The translations under genes were made by a program, and so were the position numbers. A DNA stretch of 64,000 nt from Flavobacterium gelidicaeli (GTDB taxonomy: Bacteria > Bacteroidota > Bacteroidia > Flavobacteriales > Flavobacteriaceae): NCBI RefSeq assembly GCF_013294005.1, contig NZ_JABSNK010000001.1, positions 310,001 through 374,000 on the forward strand, in the 5' to 3' direction. Positions 44,680 to 52,939 of the stretch are shown here, in pieces (position 1 is the first letter of the stretch; each line of letters starts with the position of its first letter). Under the pieces are notes generated by a model that worked only from the letters and a program-made list of their open reading frames with translations, searched no databases and was not told the origin of the DNA.

Positions 44680-44852
44680 AAGTATCGTTTTGTAAACAAT
44701 AGTTTTTATCTAATAAAAGAATTCCTAATGCTTATTATCTAAAAAGCGCTAATCAACATCTTAATTCATAAGACTTAATTATGATATAAATGTTACAGTT
44801 TTATCTTAAAATATATTTCTTTTAGTAATTTTACGACTTAAAAATTAAAATA

Positions 44853-46256
44853 ATGCCGAAACATATCTTCGCTTTAAGTCTATTATGTCTATTAGCAATT
44901 AGTTGCTCAACAACTCAAAAAATAGACACATTAAAACCTGAACCAGATGACGCAACTCCGCTGGTATATGAAAACAAGACTTCCTTTATAAACATACCAA
45001 TTAGCGTAAAACTCAAGGATATCGAGAATCAAACCAACGCATTGTTAAATGGATTGATTTATGAAGATAATGACATTACAGATGATGATATTGAAATGAA
45101 AATATGGAAACTTGCTCCAATTACGATACAAAATGAAAACGCATCCTCAGGAGAAAGAATTAAAACTATTTTACCCTTAAAAGCGACTGTAAAATATCGA
45201 ATAGGTACAAAGACATTGGGCGTGTCCTTATACAACACTCAGGAATTTAATTTAAATGGTGTCATTACACTGAGTAGCGATGTAGCATTGAATAACTGGA
45301 AACTAATTACAAAAACACAATTGAAATCCTTAGAATGGAACGAAAGCCCAACGATGGTTGTTTTTGGGAAAAATGTCCCTGTAACCTATTTAATGAATCC
45401 TGCCGTACAAATTTTTAAATCAAAACTTGAAAAATCTATTGACTCAGCTATAGAAAAATCAATGGATTTTAAACCAAATGTTCTAGCAGCTTTAGAGAAA
45501 GTATGTACACCTTTTCAAATGAACGAAGCCTATGAGAGTTGGCTTCGCATAGTACCTGTCGAAATTTATAGTACAGCCGCTAAATTAAAAAATGATTCAT
45601 TTCTCCTTCAAATGGGAATGAAATGTACTATGGAAACACTCATTGGCCAAAAGCCAGAAAGTAAATTTGATGCTAATAAAATAGTATTGAAACCCGTTAT
45701 TAAAATCCCAAATCAAATCACCGCAAATATTGTTGCAGTATCTACATATCAAGATGCTTCTAAAATAATACGAAAGAATTTTTCAGGTCAAGAATTTGAA
45801 TCTGGTTCAAAAAAAGTAAAAGTTCAAGATGTAGCTATCTGGCATAAAGATGGCAAAATGGTTATTGCCTTAGAAATGACAGGCTCTGTAAACGGAAAAA
45901 TTTATCTTGCAGGTTATCCTCAATATGATAACAAAACAAGAGAGATTTATTTTGATCACTTGGACTATGTTTTGGATACTAAAAGTAAATTGATGCGTAC
46001 CGCAAACTGGCTAGCACAAGGAATTGTATTAAGAAAAATTCAGCAAAGCTGCCGTTACTCTATTCAAGCAAATCTAGATGAAGGTAAAGAAACTATGATG
46101 ACTTACTTAAAAAACTACTCGCCTATTCCGGGTGTTTATGTAAATGGTAAAATGGATGACATTGAGTTTGACAAAGTACAGTTAACTAAAAACGCAATTA
46201 TTGCATTCATAAAAGTCAACGGACAAATAAACATAGCGGTAGACGGATTGAAATAA
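44853..46256 (+). CDS. DUF4403 lipoprotein
   Basis: 467 residues. Lipobox LAISC (Cys18), then SFINIPISVKLKDIENQTNALLNGLIYED, the typical DUF4403 start, and a long mixed alpha/beta body with YRIGTKTLGVSLYNTQEFNLNG type strands. The family resembles tandem BPI/SRPBCC-like lipid-binding folds in some predictions, but its function is unknown. Probably in the periplasm or outer membrane. The only plus-strand gene between two minus-strand operons; its stop lies 9 nt from the convergent small CxxC gene. Confidence 0.85.
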   Translation: MPKHIFALSLLCLLAISCSTTQKIDTLKPEPDDATPLVYENKTSFINIPISVKLKDIENQTNALLNGLIYEDNDITDDDIEMKIWKLAPITIQNENASSGERIKTILPLKATVKYRIGTKTLGVSLYNTQEFNLNGVITLSSDVALNNWKLITKTQLKSLEWNESPTMVVFGKNVPVTYLMNPAVQIFKSKLEKSIDSAIEKSMDFKPNVLAALEKVCTPFQMNEAYESWLRIVPVEIYSTAAKLKNDSFLLQMGMKCTMETLIGQKPESKFDANKIVLKPVIKIPNQITANIVAVSTYQDASKIIRKNFSGQEFESGSKKVKVQDVAIWHKDGKMVIALEMTGSVNGKIYLAGYPQYDNKTREIYFDHLDYVLDTKSKLMRTANWLAQGIVLRKIQQSCRYSIQANLDEGKETMMTYLKNYSPIPGVYVNGKMDDIEFDKVQLTKNAIIAFIKVNGQINIAVDGLK

Positions 46257-46265
46257 TCGCTACTG

Positions 46266-46499
46266 CTAAGTTGTTTTTTTCTTTTTATATAACCTATAAA
46301 CCGCATAACCTATACCTCCTACTAAAACATACGGTATAGCCATTAAATAAACGATTCCGTCATTGACGGCTTGTGCTTGAGCAACATTAGACTCACCTCC
46401 TAAAGCGGCTCTACACATTGCACATTGTGCTTGTACTGCTGCTGAAGAAAGGATTAAAAACGATAGAGCTATAAATTGAAATTTGATTTTTTTAAACAT
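46266..46499 (-). CDS. Small CxxC membrane protein of the oxidase cluster
   Basis: 77 residues. Signal peptide (AAVQAQ, about 1-25), CAMCRAALGGES (C26, C29) at the mature N-terminus, then one membrane helix (about 47-66) and a basic tail KKKKTT. The exposed CxxC suggests metal or thiol exchange, for example in copper insertion into cytochrome oxidase (inference from context). It overlaps the DUF420 gene by 8 nt. Seen in this place in related genomes as far as I recall; no name established. Confidence 0.75.
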   Translation of the reverse strand: MFKKIKFQFIALSFLILSSAAVQAQCAMCRAALGGESNVAQAQAVNDGIVYLMAIPYVLVGGIGYAVYRLYKKKKTT

Positions 46500-47031
46500 A
46501 ATAAGGAGAAATCATTAAATAAACTACAACACCAGTTACCGCAACGTACAACCAAATAGGAAATGTGATTTTTGCAATTTTTTTATGTTTATCAAATACT
46601 TGAGCCAATGCTCTAACGTAAGTAATTAACACAAGCGGAATAATTATAACCGATAAAACGATGTGCGTAAATAAGATAAAATAATAAACATATTTAATGA
46701 TTCCTTCTCCACCAAATTTAGTCGAATCAGAGGTCATGTGGTACGCAACGTACATTCCTAAAAAAGCAATTGAACAGCCAATTGCCCCTTTCATTAAATT
46801 TTCATGCAATTTTTTATTACCATTTTTAATGGCAACAACTGCAGAAACTAATAAAACTGCTGTAATTGCATTTATTGTAGCATAAATAGGTGGTAAAAAC
46901 GTGAGCGGAGCCACATCAAAACCTAATTTCCTTAAATTCACACTAAAAAGCAACACAACAACTAACGGAATTGCCACTGATAAAAGGACAATCCACTTTT
47001 TATATTTTTGTTCTAAATTTTGCTCACTCAT
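46492..47031 (-). CDS. DUF420 membrane protein (oxidase-associated)
   Basis: 179 residues, five predicted helices (about 13-28, 41-64, 76-97, 114-138, 153-175). Conserved His residues lie in YHMTSDSTKFGG, FTHIVLSVIIIPLVL and KHKKIAKITFPIWLYVAVTGVVVYLM, matching DUF420 (YozB-like). The family is linked to heme-copper oxidase assembly and to heme A synthase-like folds; its precise role is not known. It starts 5 nt after the SCO gene, part of the assembly operon. Confidence 0.85.
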   Translation of the reverse strand: MSEQNLEQKYKKWIVLLSVAIPLVVVLLFSVNLRKLGFDVAPLTFLPPIYATINAITAVLLVSAVVAIKNGNKKLHENLMKGAIGCSIAFLGMYVAYHMTSDSTKFGGEGIIKYVYYFILFTHIVLSVIIIPLVLITYVRALAQVFDKHKKIAKITFPIWLYVAVTGVVVYLMISPYYV

Positions 47032-47036
47032 AATTT

Positions 47037-47723
47037 CTATTCTTCTAATAACATGCTAATGTCTTGTTGAATATCTCTAACTCCTTTTTTCTCTAAACCG
47101 TCGTAATAAAGAATCGGATTACCAAAATTGTCTTTTCTACAACGGATATTTCCTTCCTTATCAATCAAAGCAAACAATCCAGAATGCTCAAATCCACCAG
47201 CAACTTTATCATTGGCAGCAGCATAAAGATTAAATCCCTTATTCGCTAATCCAAATATATAATCACGATCACCCGTTAAAAAATTCCAATTAGCAGACTT
47301 TACACCTAATAGTTCAGCATGTTCTTTCAAAACTTTTGAAGTATCATGATTAGGATCTATGGTTATAGATGCGATTCCGAAATTAGGATTCCCAAAGAAT
47401 TTCTTTTCGATAAGCAACATGCTTTGATTCATCTTAGGACAAATTGAAGGACATGTTGTAAAGAAAAATTCTAAAACGTAAACTTTTCCTTTATAAGACT
47501 CATTAGTAATCTTCTCGTTGTTTTGATTGACTAATTCAAATTTTGGCGCAGGCCCAATTTCGACTAGTTTCTCATCTTTTTTAGAAGCAGTAGCAACATT
47601 GTCTAAACGATCTGCTTGAACAACATCACCGTTTTGAATGCGACTAATAATTTTAGGAATTGCATAGATTCCAAATACCAAAATAATGAATGATATACCG
47701 ATGTATGATTTATTCTTAAACAT
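47037..47723 (-). CDS. SCO1/SenC-family copper chaperone for cytochrome oxidase
   Basis: 228 residues. One N-terminal helix (about 8-25) anchors a periplasmic thioredoxin fold with FFFTTCPSICPKMN (C91, C95) and the third copper ligand H180 (GGFEHSGLFALID). It delivers copper to the CuA site of cytochrome c oxidase subunit II or keeps its cysteines reduced. One nt after the degenerate paralogue at 47725, and upstream of DUF420. Confidence 0.93.
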   Translation of the reverse strand: MFKNKSYIGISFIILVFGIYAIPKIISRIQNGDVVQADRLDNVATASKKDEKLVEIGPAPKFELVNQNNEKITNESYKGKVYVLEFFFTTCPSICPKMNQSMLLIEKKFFGNPNFGIASITIDPNHDTSKVLKEHAELLGVKSANWNFLTGDRDYIFGLANKGFNLYAAANDKVAGGFEHSGLFALIDKEGNIRCRKDNFGNPILYYDGLEKKGVRDIQQDISMLLEE

Positions 47724-47724
47724 A

Positions 47725-48375
47725 TTATTCTTTTAAAAGTTGTTTTGTAGCATTGTGATTTTTCTTAAGCGCAGCACGATATTCATAAAGAATAATTTTA
47801 AAATCATCAAGCATCTCATTACTCAATTCAGATGGATGAAAAGTATTGTAGCCCTCTTTATATTCTTCTTGATCTTTTCTACCTCTCAAGTTACGTTCTT
47901 TATCTACTATATAAACATTAGGCGTTCCAGTAAATTCATCTAGTTTCCCTTTTAAGTGCAATTGTTCGTAATAGGTTTTAATATTCTCTGGAGTGGTAAA
48001 CACAAAATGCCATTGCGACACATCAGTAAACTCATCTAGAGCATCCATAATACTTTTAATATCATTCTCAGTTCCTAATGGACAAACCATCACAAATTGT
48101 AAATCCTTGAAGGTATGATAACGCTGGTAGATCTTTTCATTAAGATTAAAAAGGTTACCCCTGTTTTTTAAAACATCAGTTCCTGAAAAGCCTAAAATGG
48201 TAATTTTATTATCTAAAGATACTTTTTCTTTATCCAAAGACTCCCAATTTCCTAAATCAGGAATTTTAGGTGTAACGGTGGGTAATTTTGTAAAACTATT
48301 TACCCCAGATGCAAAAAAAAGATATGCAACGATTGGTAAAATAAAAAGAACGAAAAGGACAATATTTTTTTTCAT
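47725..48375 (-). CDS. Membrane-anchored thioredoxin-fold protein lacking the CxxC
   Basis: 216 residues. N-terminal helix (about 5-22), then strands and helices that follow an SCO/thioredoxin order: KITILGFSGTDVLKNR where the CxxxC should be, LQFVMVCPLGTEND, TGTPNVYIVDKERNLRGRKD. Only one Cys remains in the fold. It lies directly upstream of SCO, so it may be a structural partner or a diverged duplicate without redox or copper activity. It has its own promoter behind the terminator of the oxidase subunit genes. Confidence 0.7.
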   Translation of the reverse strand: MKKNIVLFVLFILPIVAYLFFASGVNSFTKLPTVTPKIPDLGNWESLDKEKVSLDNKITILGFSGTDVLKNRGNLFNLNEKIYQRYHTFKDLQFVMVCPLGTENDIKSIMDALDEFTDVSQWHFVFTTPENIKTYYEQLHLKGKLDEFTGTPNVYIVDKERNLRGRKDQEEYKEGYNTFHPSELSNEMLDDFKIILYEYRAALKKNHNATKQLLKE

Positions 48376-48397
48376 TACGACACTACTATTTTAATTG

Positions 48398-48405
48398 CAA
48401 AAATA
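48398..48405 (-). promoter_or_regulatory. -7 element for the SCO/DUF420 operon
   Basis: TATTTTTG on the minus strand, 22 nt before the start at 48375. It begins within the T-run of the preceding terminator. Confidence 0.55.
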
Positions 48406-48429
48406 AAAAAAGGTACGCAATGCGTACCT
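48404..48429 (-). terminator. Terminator of the oxidase subunit operon
   Basis: AGGTACGCA (48411-48419) pairs with TGCGTACCT (48421-48429), with a minus-strand T-run at 48404-48410 and a T-run on the other side too. It lies 21 nt after the subunit IV stop. Confidence 0.8.
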
Positions 48430-48450
48430 CTTTTTTTGAATTAATATATG

Positions 48451-48801
48451 TTAAAAATTCCATTTAATGGTCGAATCTTTAAAAACCCCATAAATATAAT
48501 GCCCTTCAGTTAAAAATATGAAAAGTATATATAAAATTAGAAAAACTGTAGGTATAACCACTGCCCATCTAAGACTACCTTTTTCACCACCTAAGTGCAT
48601 GAATTCCCATACAATGTAATAGGCTTTAAAAACAGTCAGAATATAAAATACCCAGTTAAGCAAGTTCATTCCTAGGAAATGATTTAAGTGCAAGAAGTCT
48701 GGTTTAAGTATTCCTAAAAACACCTCTATAATAGTTACAGCAGATAATATTGCGAAAACCTTCCAGATTCCGCTGGTATTAGATACATGTTCGTGTGACA
48801 T
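48451..48801 (-). CDS. Cytochrome c oxidase subunit IV-like protein
   Basis: 116 residues, three helices (about 13-28, 41-62, 77-101), matching the CyoD/CtaF-like COX4_pro family in length and layout. It probably stabilises a heme-copper oxidase. Subunits I and II are not in this window. 18 nt after the large subunit III gene and closed by the terminator at 48404-48429. Confidence 0.85.
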   Translation of the reverse strand: MSHEHVSNTSGIWKVFAILSAVTIIEVFLGILKPDFLHLNHFLGMNLLNWVFYILTVFKAYYIVWEFMHLGGEKGSLRWAVVIPTVFLILYILFIFLTEGHYIYGVFKDSTIKWNF

Positions 48802-48819
48802 AATAATAATTTTTTAAAA

Positions 48820-49848
48820 TTAAACTAGATAGAAAACGGTAAATACAAATACCCATACTAAATCGACAAAGTGCCAGTATAAACCAACTTTCTCTACCAT
48901 TTCGTAGTTTTTTCTTTTTTCATAAGTACCTAAAAGTACATTAAAGAAAATAATGATATTAATAATAACACCTGAGAATACGTGAAATCCGTGAAATCCT
49001 GTAATGAAGAAAAAGAAATCAGCAAATAATTTATTACCGTATTCATTTCTAATCAAGTTAGCTCCTTCAACCACATAATGTGCTTGAGACAATCTTACTA
49101 AAGATTCTTCTCTAGTTAAAACTGTTTTGTGCTTAAATTTACTTAAATCATGATTTATCTTAGCATCTTTAACCGTTTCTGGTGTTGCTTCATAAATCGA
49201 TTCTGTTCTTACTAAAAGATCAGGATGTGCTTCAAATCCAGCTTGTACTTCGGCAACAGAGTAAGTAGGTAAAGCGCCTTCGCTAACAAACCAACTTCCC
49301 GTATTTCCTGTATGCTGAACACGTTCTTCATGTAAATTAGCTGCAAAATCAGCTAAAGCAACACGATTCCCGTCTTTATCAACAAACTGAAGTAAACTAC
49401 CTCCTTTTGTCTCAACAGCACCATACTCCCCTTTTATGAAATTTTTCCATTCCCAAGCTTGAGATCCTACGAAAATCAAACCACCAACAATGGTTAAAAA
49501 CATATAAACAATGACTTTGTTTTTTTTCATTTGATGACCTGCATCAACGGCTAAAACCATTGTTACAGATGAAAAAATCAAAATAAAAGTCATTAATGCT
49601 ACATAATACATAGGTGCAGATACACCATGCATAAATGGAAAGTGTGTAAACACTTCATCGGCCAATGGCCATGTCTCAATAAATTTAAATCTAGAAAAAC
49701 CGTAAGCTGCTAAAAATCCAGAGAACGTTAAGGCATCAGACATGATAAAAAACCACATCATTAATTTACCATAACTTGCTCCCATTGGCTCATTGCCGCC
49801 TCCCCAAGTTTTTTCTTCACTATTTGCAGTAGTAACTGTCGCTTCCAT
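48820..49848 (-). CDS. Cytochrome c oxidase subunit III, long form with insert
   Basis: 342 residues. Family core: PMGASYGKLMMWFFIMSDALTFSGFLAAYG at the start and FADFFFFITGFHGFHVFSGVIINI and YWHFVDLVWVFVFTVFY at the end (five helices). Between helices 3 and 4 (about 118-265) is a hydrophilic insert of roughly 130-150 residues, rich in Glu, Lys and Thr, absent from the normal 195-residue neighbour. Subunit III aids proton supply and stability. It follows the short subunit III gene by 42 nt. Confidence 0.9.
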   Translation of the reverse strand: MEATVTTANSEEKTWGGGNEPMGASYGKLMMWFFIMSDALTFSGFLAAYGFSRFKFIETWPLADEVFTHFPFMHGVSAPMYYVALMTFILIFSSVTMVLAVDAGHQMKKNKVIVYMFLTIVGGLIFVGSQAWEWKNFIKGEYGAVETKGGSLLQFVDKDGNRVALADFAANLHEERVQHTGNTGSWFVSEGALPTYSVAEVQAGFEAHPDLLVRTESIYEATPETVKDAKINHDLSKFKHKTVLTREESLVRLSQAHYVVEGANLIRNEYGNKLFADFFFFITGFHGFHVFSGVIINIIIFFNVLLGTYEKRKNYEMVEKVGLYWHFVDLVWVFVFTVFYLV

Positions 49849-49890
49849 AAAAGTTATTCGTTAAAAAGTTCCCAAATTTACGTTTTTTTC

Positions 49891-50478
49891 TTATTTAAAG
49901 AAATATAAAAATACAAATAAATAAATCCACAAGAAATCTAAAAAGTGCCAGTACATCGCACCTAGTTCTATTCCAAGAGTTTGACTCGAATTGTATTTTT
50001 GTTTAAAATGATTATAAATTATTATTAGTAGTGAAATCAACCCTCCCGCAAGGTGAATCAAGTGCACAACTGTCACTATATATAGAAATGTAGTCGTAAT
50101 TGAACTCTCACTTCCTGTAAAATAATAACCGTTTTCTACTATTTGTCTGAATCCTGCAAACTGCAAAATAACAAATAATATTCCGAGCGCTAAAGTAGAC
50201 AAAAGAAAGATAGTAGTCCTACTTTTATTGTCTTTTTGAATAGCTTTTTTTGCTAAATGGATCGTAACACTACTCGCTATTATCACAATCGTACTGTAAT
50301 AAAACGCTGTAGGTAGCTCAAAGTCTTTCAACCAATCTACTCTTGCCTTACTAACTACAAAAGCACTAGTAAGTCCCGCAAACATCATAATCATACTGAC
50401 CATAGCAAACAACAAAATCAACTTATAGGATCTTGCCGTTCTTAACTTATGCTCATCTTTTGTCATTGTCATTTCCAT
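49891..50478 (-). CDS. Cytochrome c oxidase subunit III, short form
   Basis: 195 residues, five helices, with FLYIVTVVHLIHLAGGLISL and GAMYWHFLDFLWIYLFVFLYF, the subunit III signatures. Two subunit III-type genes in tandem is the usual arrangement in Flavobacteriaceae; they probably both join one caa3-like oxidase. It starts 2 nt after the heme O synthase stop. Confidence 0.9.
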   Translation of the reverse strand: MEMTMTKDEHKLRTARSYKLILLFAMVSMIMMFAGLTSAFVVSKARVDWLKDFELPTAFYYSTIVIIASSVTIHLAKKAIQKDNKSRTTIFLLSTLALGILFVILQFAGFRQIVENGYYFTGSESSITTTFLYIVTVVHLIHLAGGLISLLIIIYNHFKQKYNSSQTLGIELGAMYWHFLDFLWIYLFVFLYFFK

Positions 50479-50480
50479 AA

Positions 50481-51383
50481 CTATCTTAAAAATTTATCAA
50501 ATATATACACTAATTGAAGTAAGGTAATGTAAGAAACACTAACTAACATTAATGTCCTAGCCGCTTTTGGAGTTCGTGTTTTATACAATTTAACCGCATA
50601 AAAAAGCATCCAAATCCCTAATAAAAACACTAAAACTGCCGCTACTGGAGTTAAATAAAGCTTTCCTGTAAAACCTAACGCAGGCAATAAAGAAGCTATA
50701 ATCAACCAAACGGTATATAAAATAATCTGCAACGCAGTTCCTTTGTCTTTTTTCTTAGTAGGCAACATAAAGATCCCCGCTTTTTCATAGTCTTCATACA
50801 AAAACCAACCAATAGCCCAAAAATGAGGGAACTGCCAAAAAAACTGAATCAAAAATAAAGTACCCGCTTCTATACCAAAATTACCTGTAGCTGCTACCCA
50901 TCCTAACATAAACGGAATCGCTCCTGGAAAAGCACCCACAAAAACAGACAATGAGGTCACCGTTTTTAAAGGTGTATAAACACTCGTATATAAAAATATA
51001 GAAATCGCACCAAACATGGCCGACTTAGGATTAATCATATAAAGTAATGTGATGCCGATAATAGTAAGTAAACTAGCTACAATTAAAGCGACTCTAGGCG
51101 ACATTCTTCCCGCAGGAACGGGACGATTTTTAGTACGATCCATTAAAAGATCAATGTCTTTTTCAATAACCTGATTGTAAGCATTTGATGCTCCAACCAT
51201 GCAGTAACCACCAAAAATAAGCATCAACAACACAGACCATTTAAAAGGATTTGCATCATCTACTCCTAAAAAATAACCAGCAATAGAAGAAAACAAGACA
51301 CTAATTGCAAGACCTGCTTTAGTGATTTCTTTAAAATCTAAAAAAACCGTTTTAAGGGAAAATGTATTTTGTGTTGTACTCAA
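50481..51383 (-). CDS. cyoE: Protoheme IX farnesyltransferase (heme O synthase)
   Basis: 300 residues if the TTG at 51383 is the start. A longer frame starts with TTG at 51425, but that codon lies at the promoter's -7 element, so it cannot be translated from this promoter. About nine membrane helices. NAYNQVIEKDIDLLMDRTKNRP carries the Asp-rich prenyl diphosphate site, and the second Asp motif is YEDYEKAG. It attaches a farnesyl group to heme B, giving heme O for the oxidase whose subunits follow. Confidence 0.9.
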   Translation of the reverse strand: MSTTQNTFSLKTVFLDFKEITKAGLAISVLFSSIAGYFLGVDDANPFKWSVLLMLIFGGYCMVGASNAYNQVIEKDIDLLMDRTKNRPVPAGRMSPRVALIVASLLTIIGITLLYMINPKSAMFGAISIFLYTSVYTPLKTVTSLSVFVGAFPGAIPFMLGWVAATGNFGIEAGTLFLIQFFWQFPHFWAIGWFLYEDYEKAGIFMLPTKKKDKGTALQIILYTVWLIIASLLPALGFTGKLYLTPVAAVLVFLLGIWMLFYAVKLYKTRTPKAARTLMLVSVSYITLLQLVYIFDKFLR

Positions 51384-51414
51384 TGGGATTTCATTAGGTT
51401 TTTTAAAACTTCTG

Positions 51415-51422
51415 CAAAGGTA
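51415..51422 (-). promoter_or_regulatory. -7 element for the heme O synthase/oxidase operon
   Basis: TACCTTTG then CAGAAG on the minus strand, giving a leader of about 25 nt before the TTG start at 51383. No -33 consensus seen. Confidence 0.55.
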
Positions 51423-51629
51423 CAAATTAGATTGGTATTTAATAATAAGGCATCTTATTTTTTAAATCTAAAATACAAACTGGAATAAATCATTAATTTA
51501 TCATTAAAAACGTATTACAACGACAAAAACAATCATTTCATCGGATAAAACTACTCAAATAGGCGAAAAAGAAAGAAAAACTAATGTTCATTGACTTAAA
51601 TTTAACAGCAACTTGCAAAATCAAATAAA

Positions 51630-52928
51630 ATGAAAATAATTACTCCTATCATTTGCTTAAGCATATTCTCACTTCTTGTAAGCTGCACAAATGAAACTAC
51701 AGCTATAGAATTAGAAAAAACAGTTCATAATGACATTCTAGAACAGGCCTACCAAGAAATGTTAACTCAAAAAAACACCCCTAATCCTACCGAAGTAATA
51801 AAGAAAAATCCCAAAAAAATATATGTCCACTACATGCCTTGGTTCCATACTCTCGAACAAGATGGTTACTGGGGACAACATTGGACAATGACTAACAAAA
51901 ACCCAAACAACATAAACGCTCAAGGCAAAAGAGAAATAGCATCACACTATTACCCGTTAATAGGCCCATATTCTTCTAATGATCGAAATTTACAGGAATA
52001 TCATTTACTACTCATGAAATTATCAGGTATTGATGGAGTAATATTTGATTGGTACGGCAGTAGAGATGTTTACGATTACAATTCAATTAAAAAAAGCACC
52101 GAATCCTTTATAGAAAAAATTGAAGATGTGGGACTGCAGTTTTCTATTATGTATGAAGACAAAGTAGCCGAAAATTTAAAAACGCAAAGAATTCCAACCG
52201 TAAATCTTACTGCAGCAATAGCTGACTTACAATACATTGAAAACGCCTATTTTACAAGTGCAAATTACTTAAGAAAAGACAATACCGAGATGTTGTTTCT
52301 TTTTGGACCTAATTATATCAAAGATTCTTTAGACTGGGATCAAATAGACCTAAAATTACAATCGAAACCTAAACTCATAACTTTATGGAAAGCAAGCAAT
52401 AGATTAGGAAGCCACTCCAGCGGAGAATTTAGCTGGATAGATAAAAATCACACCAATACTTTGTCTAATTATTATGATTATACAGTACAAAATAACATTG
52501 CGTCCATTGGCGGAATATATCCTGGCTTCAATGATTACTATTATGAAGGCGGATGGCGAACTGACACAATTTTAGACTGGAAAATCCCTCATAATAATAA
52601 CCAAACATTACAAGAAACATTAGACCTAACAGATCGTTACCCCGTAGCCTTCATACAATTGATCACTTGGAACGATTTTGGCGAAGGAACAATGGTAGAA
52701 CCCACATTAGAATTTGGTTTTACACCATTAGAAAAAATACAAATTTACACTGGGGTCTCTTTCACCAAAGAGGATTTAGAACTCCCCTATAAACTGTACA
52801 ACTTAAGGCAAAAACATAAAAACAATCCTAGATTACAAATTATACTCAAAAGAGTTTATCAATTAATCTTTACTCTTAAATTAGAAAGAGCAAGAATAAT
52901 ATTAGCAATTATAGAGCAAGTATATTGA
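51630..52928 (+). CDS. GH71/GH99-like glycoside hydrolase lipoprotein
   Basis: 432 residues. Lipobox LLVSC (Cys19), so probably an exported lipoprotein. KKIYVHYMPWFHT (62-74), DGYWGQHWTM, ASHYYPLIGPY, GIDGVIFDWYG (133-143) and TWNDFGEGTMVEP (346-358) fit the GH71/99-like (WbsX-type) TIM barrel. GH99 enzymes are endo-alpha-1,2-mannosidases with two Glu in a comparable C-terminal motif; here D349 and E352 are in that area, so true GH99 activity is not certain. Standing alone between divergent and convergent genes with no SusC/D pair, so it does not look like part of a polysaccharide utilisation locus. Confidence 0.8.
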   Translation: MKIITPIICLSIFSLLVSCTNETTAIELEKTVHNDILEQAYQEMLTQKNTPNPTEVIKKNPKKIYVHYMPWFHTLEQDGYWGQHWTMTNKNPNNINAQGKREIASHYYPLIGPYSSNDRNLQEYHLLLMKLSGIDGVIFDWYGSRDVYDYNSIKKSTESFIEKIEDVGLQFSIMYEDKVAENLKTQRIPTVNLTAAIADLQYIENAYFTSANYLRKDNTEMLFLFGPNYIKDSLDWDQIDLKLQSKPKLITLWKASNRLGSHSSGEFSWIDKNHTNTLSNYYDYTVQNNIASIGGIYPGFNDYYYEGGWRTDTILDWKIPHNNNQTLQETLDLTDRYPVAFIQLITWNDFGEGTMVEPTLEFGFTPLEKIQIYTGVSFTKEDLELPYKLYNLRQKHKNNPRLQIILKRVYQLIFTLKLERARIILAIIEQVY

Positions 52929-52939
52929 ATCAACACGCA

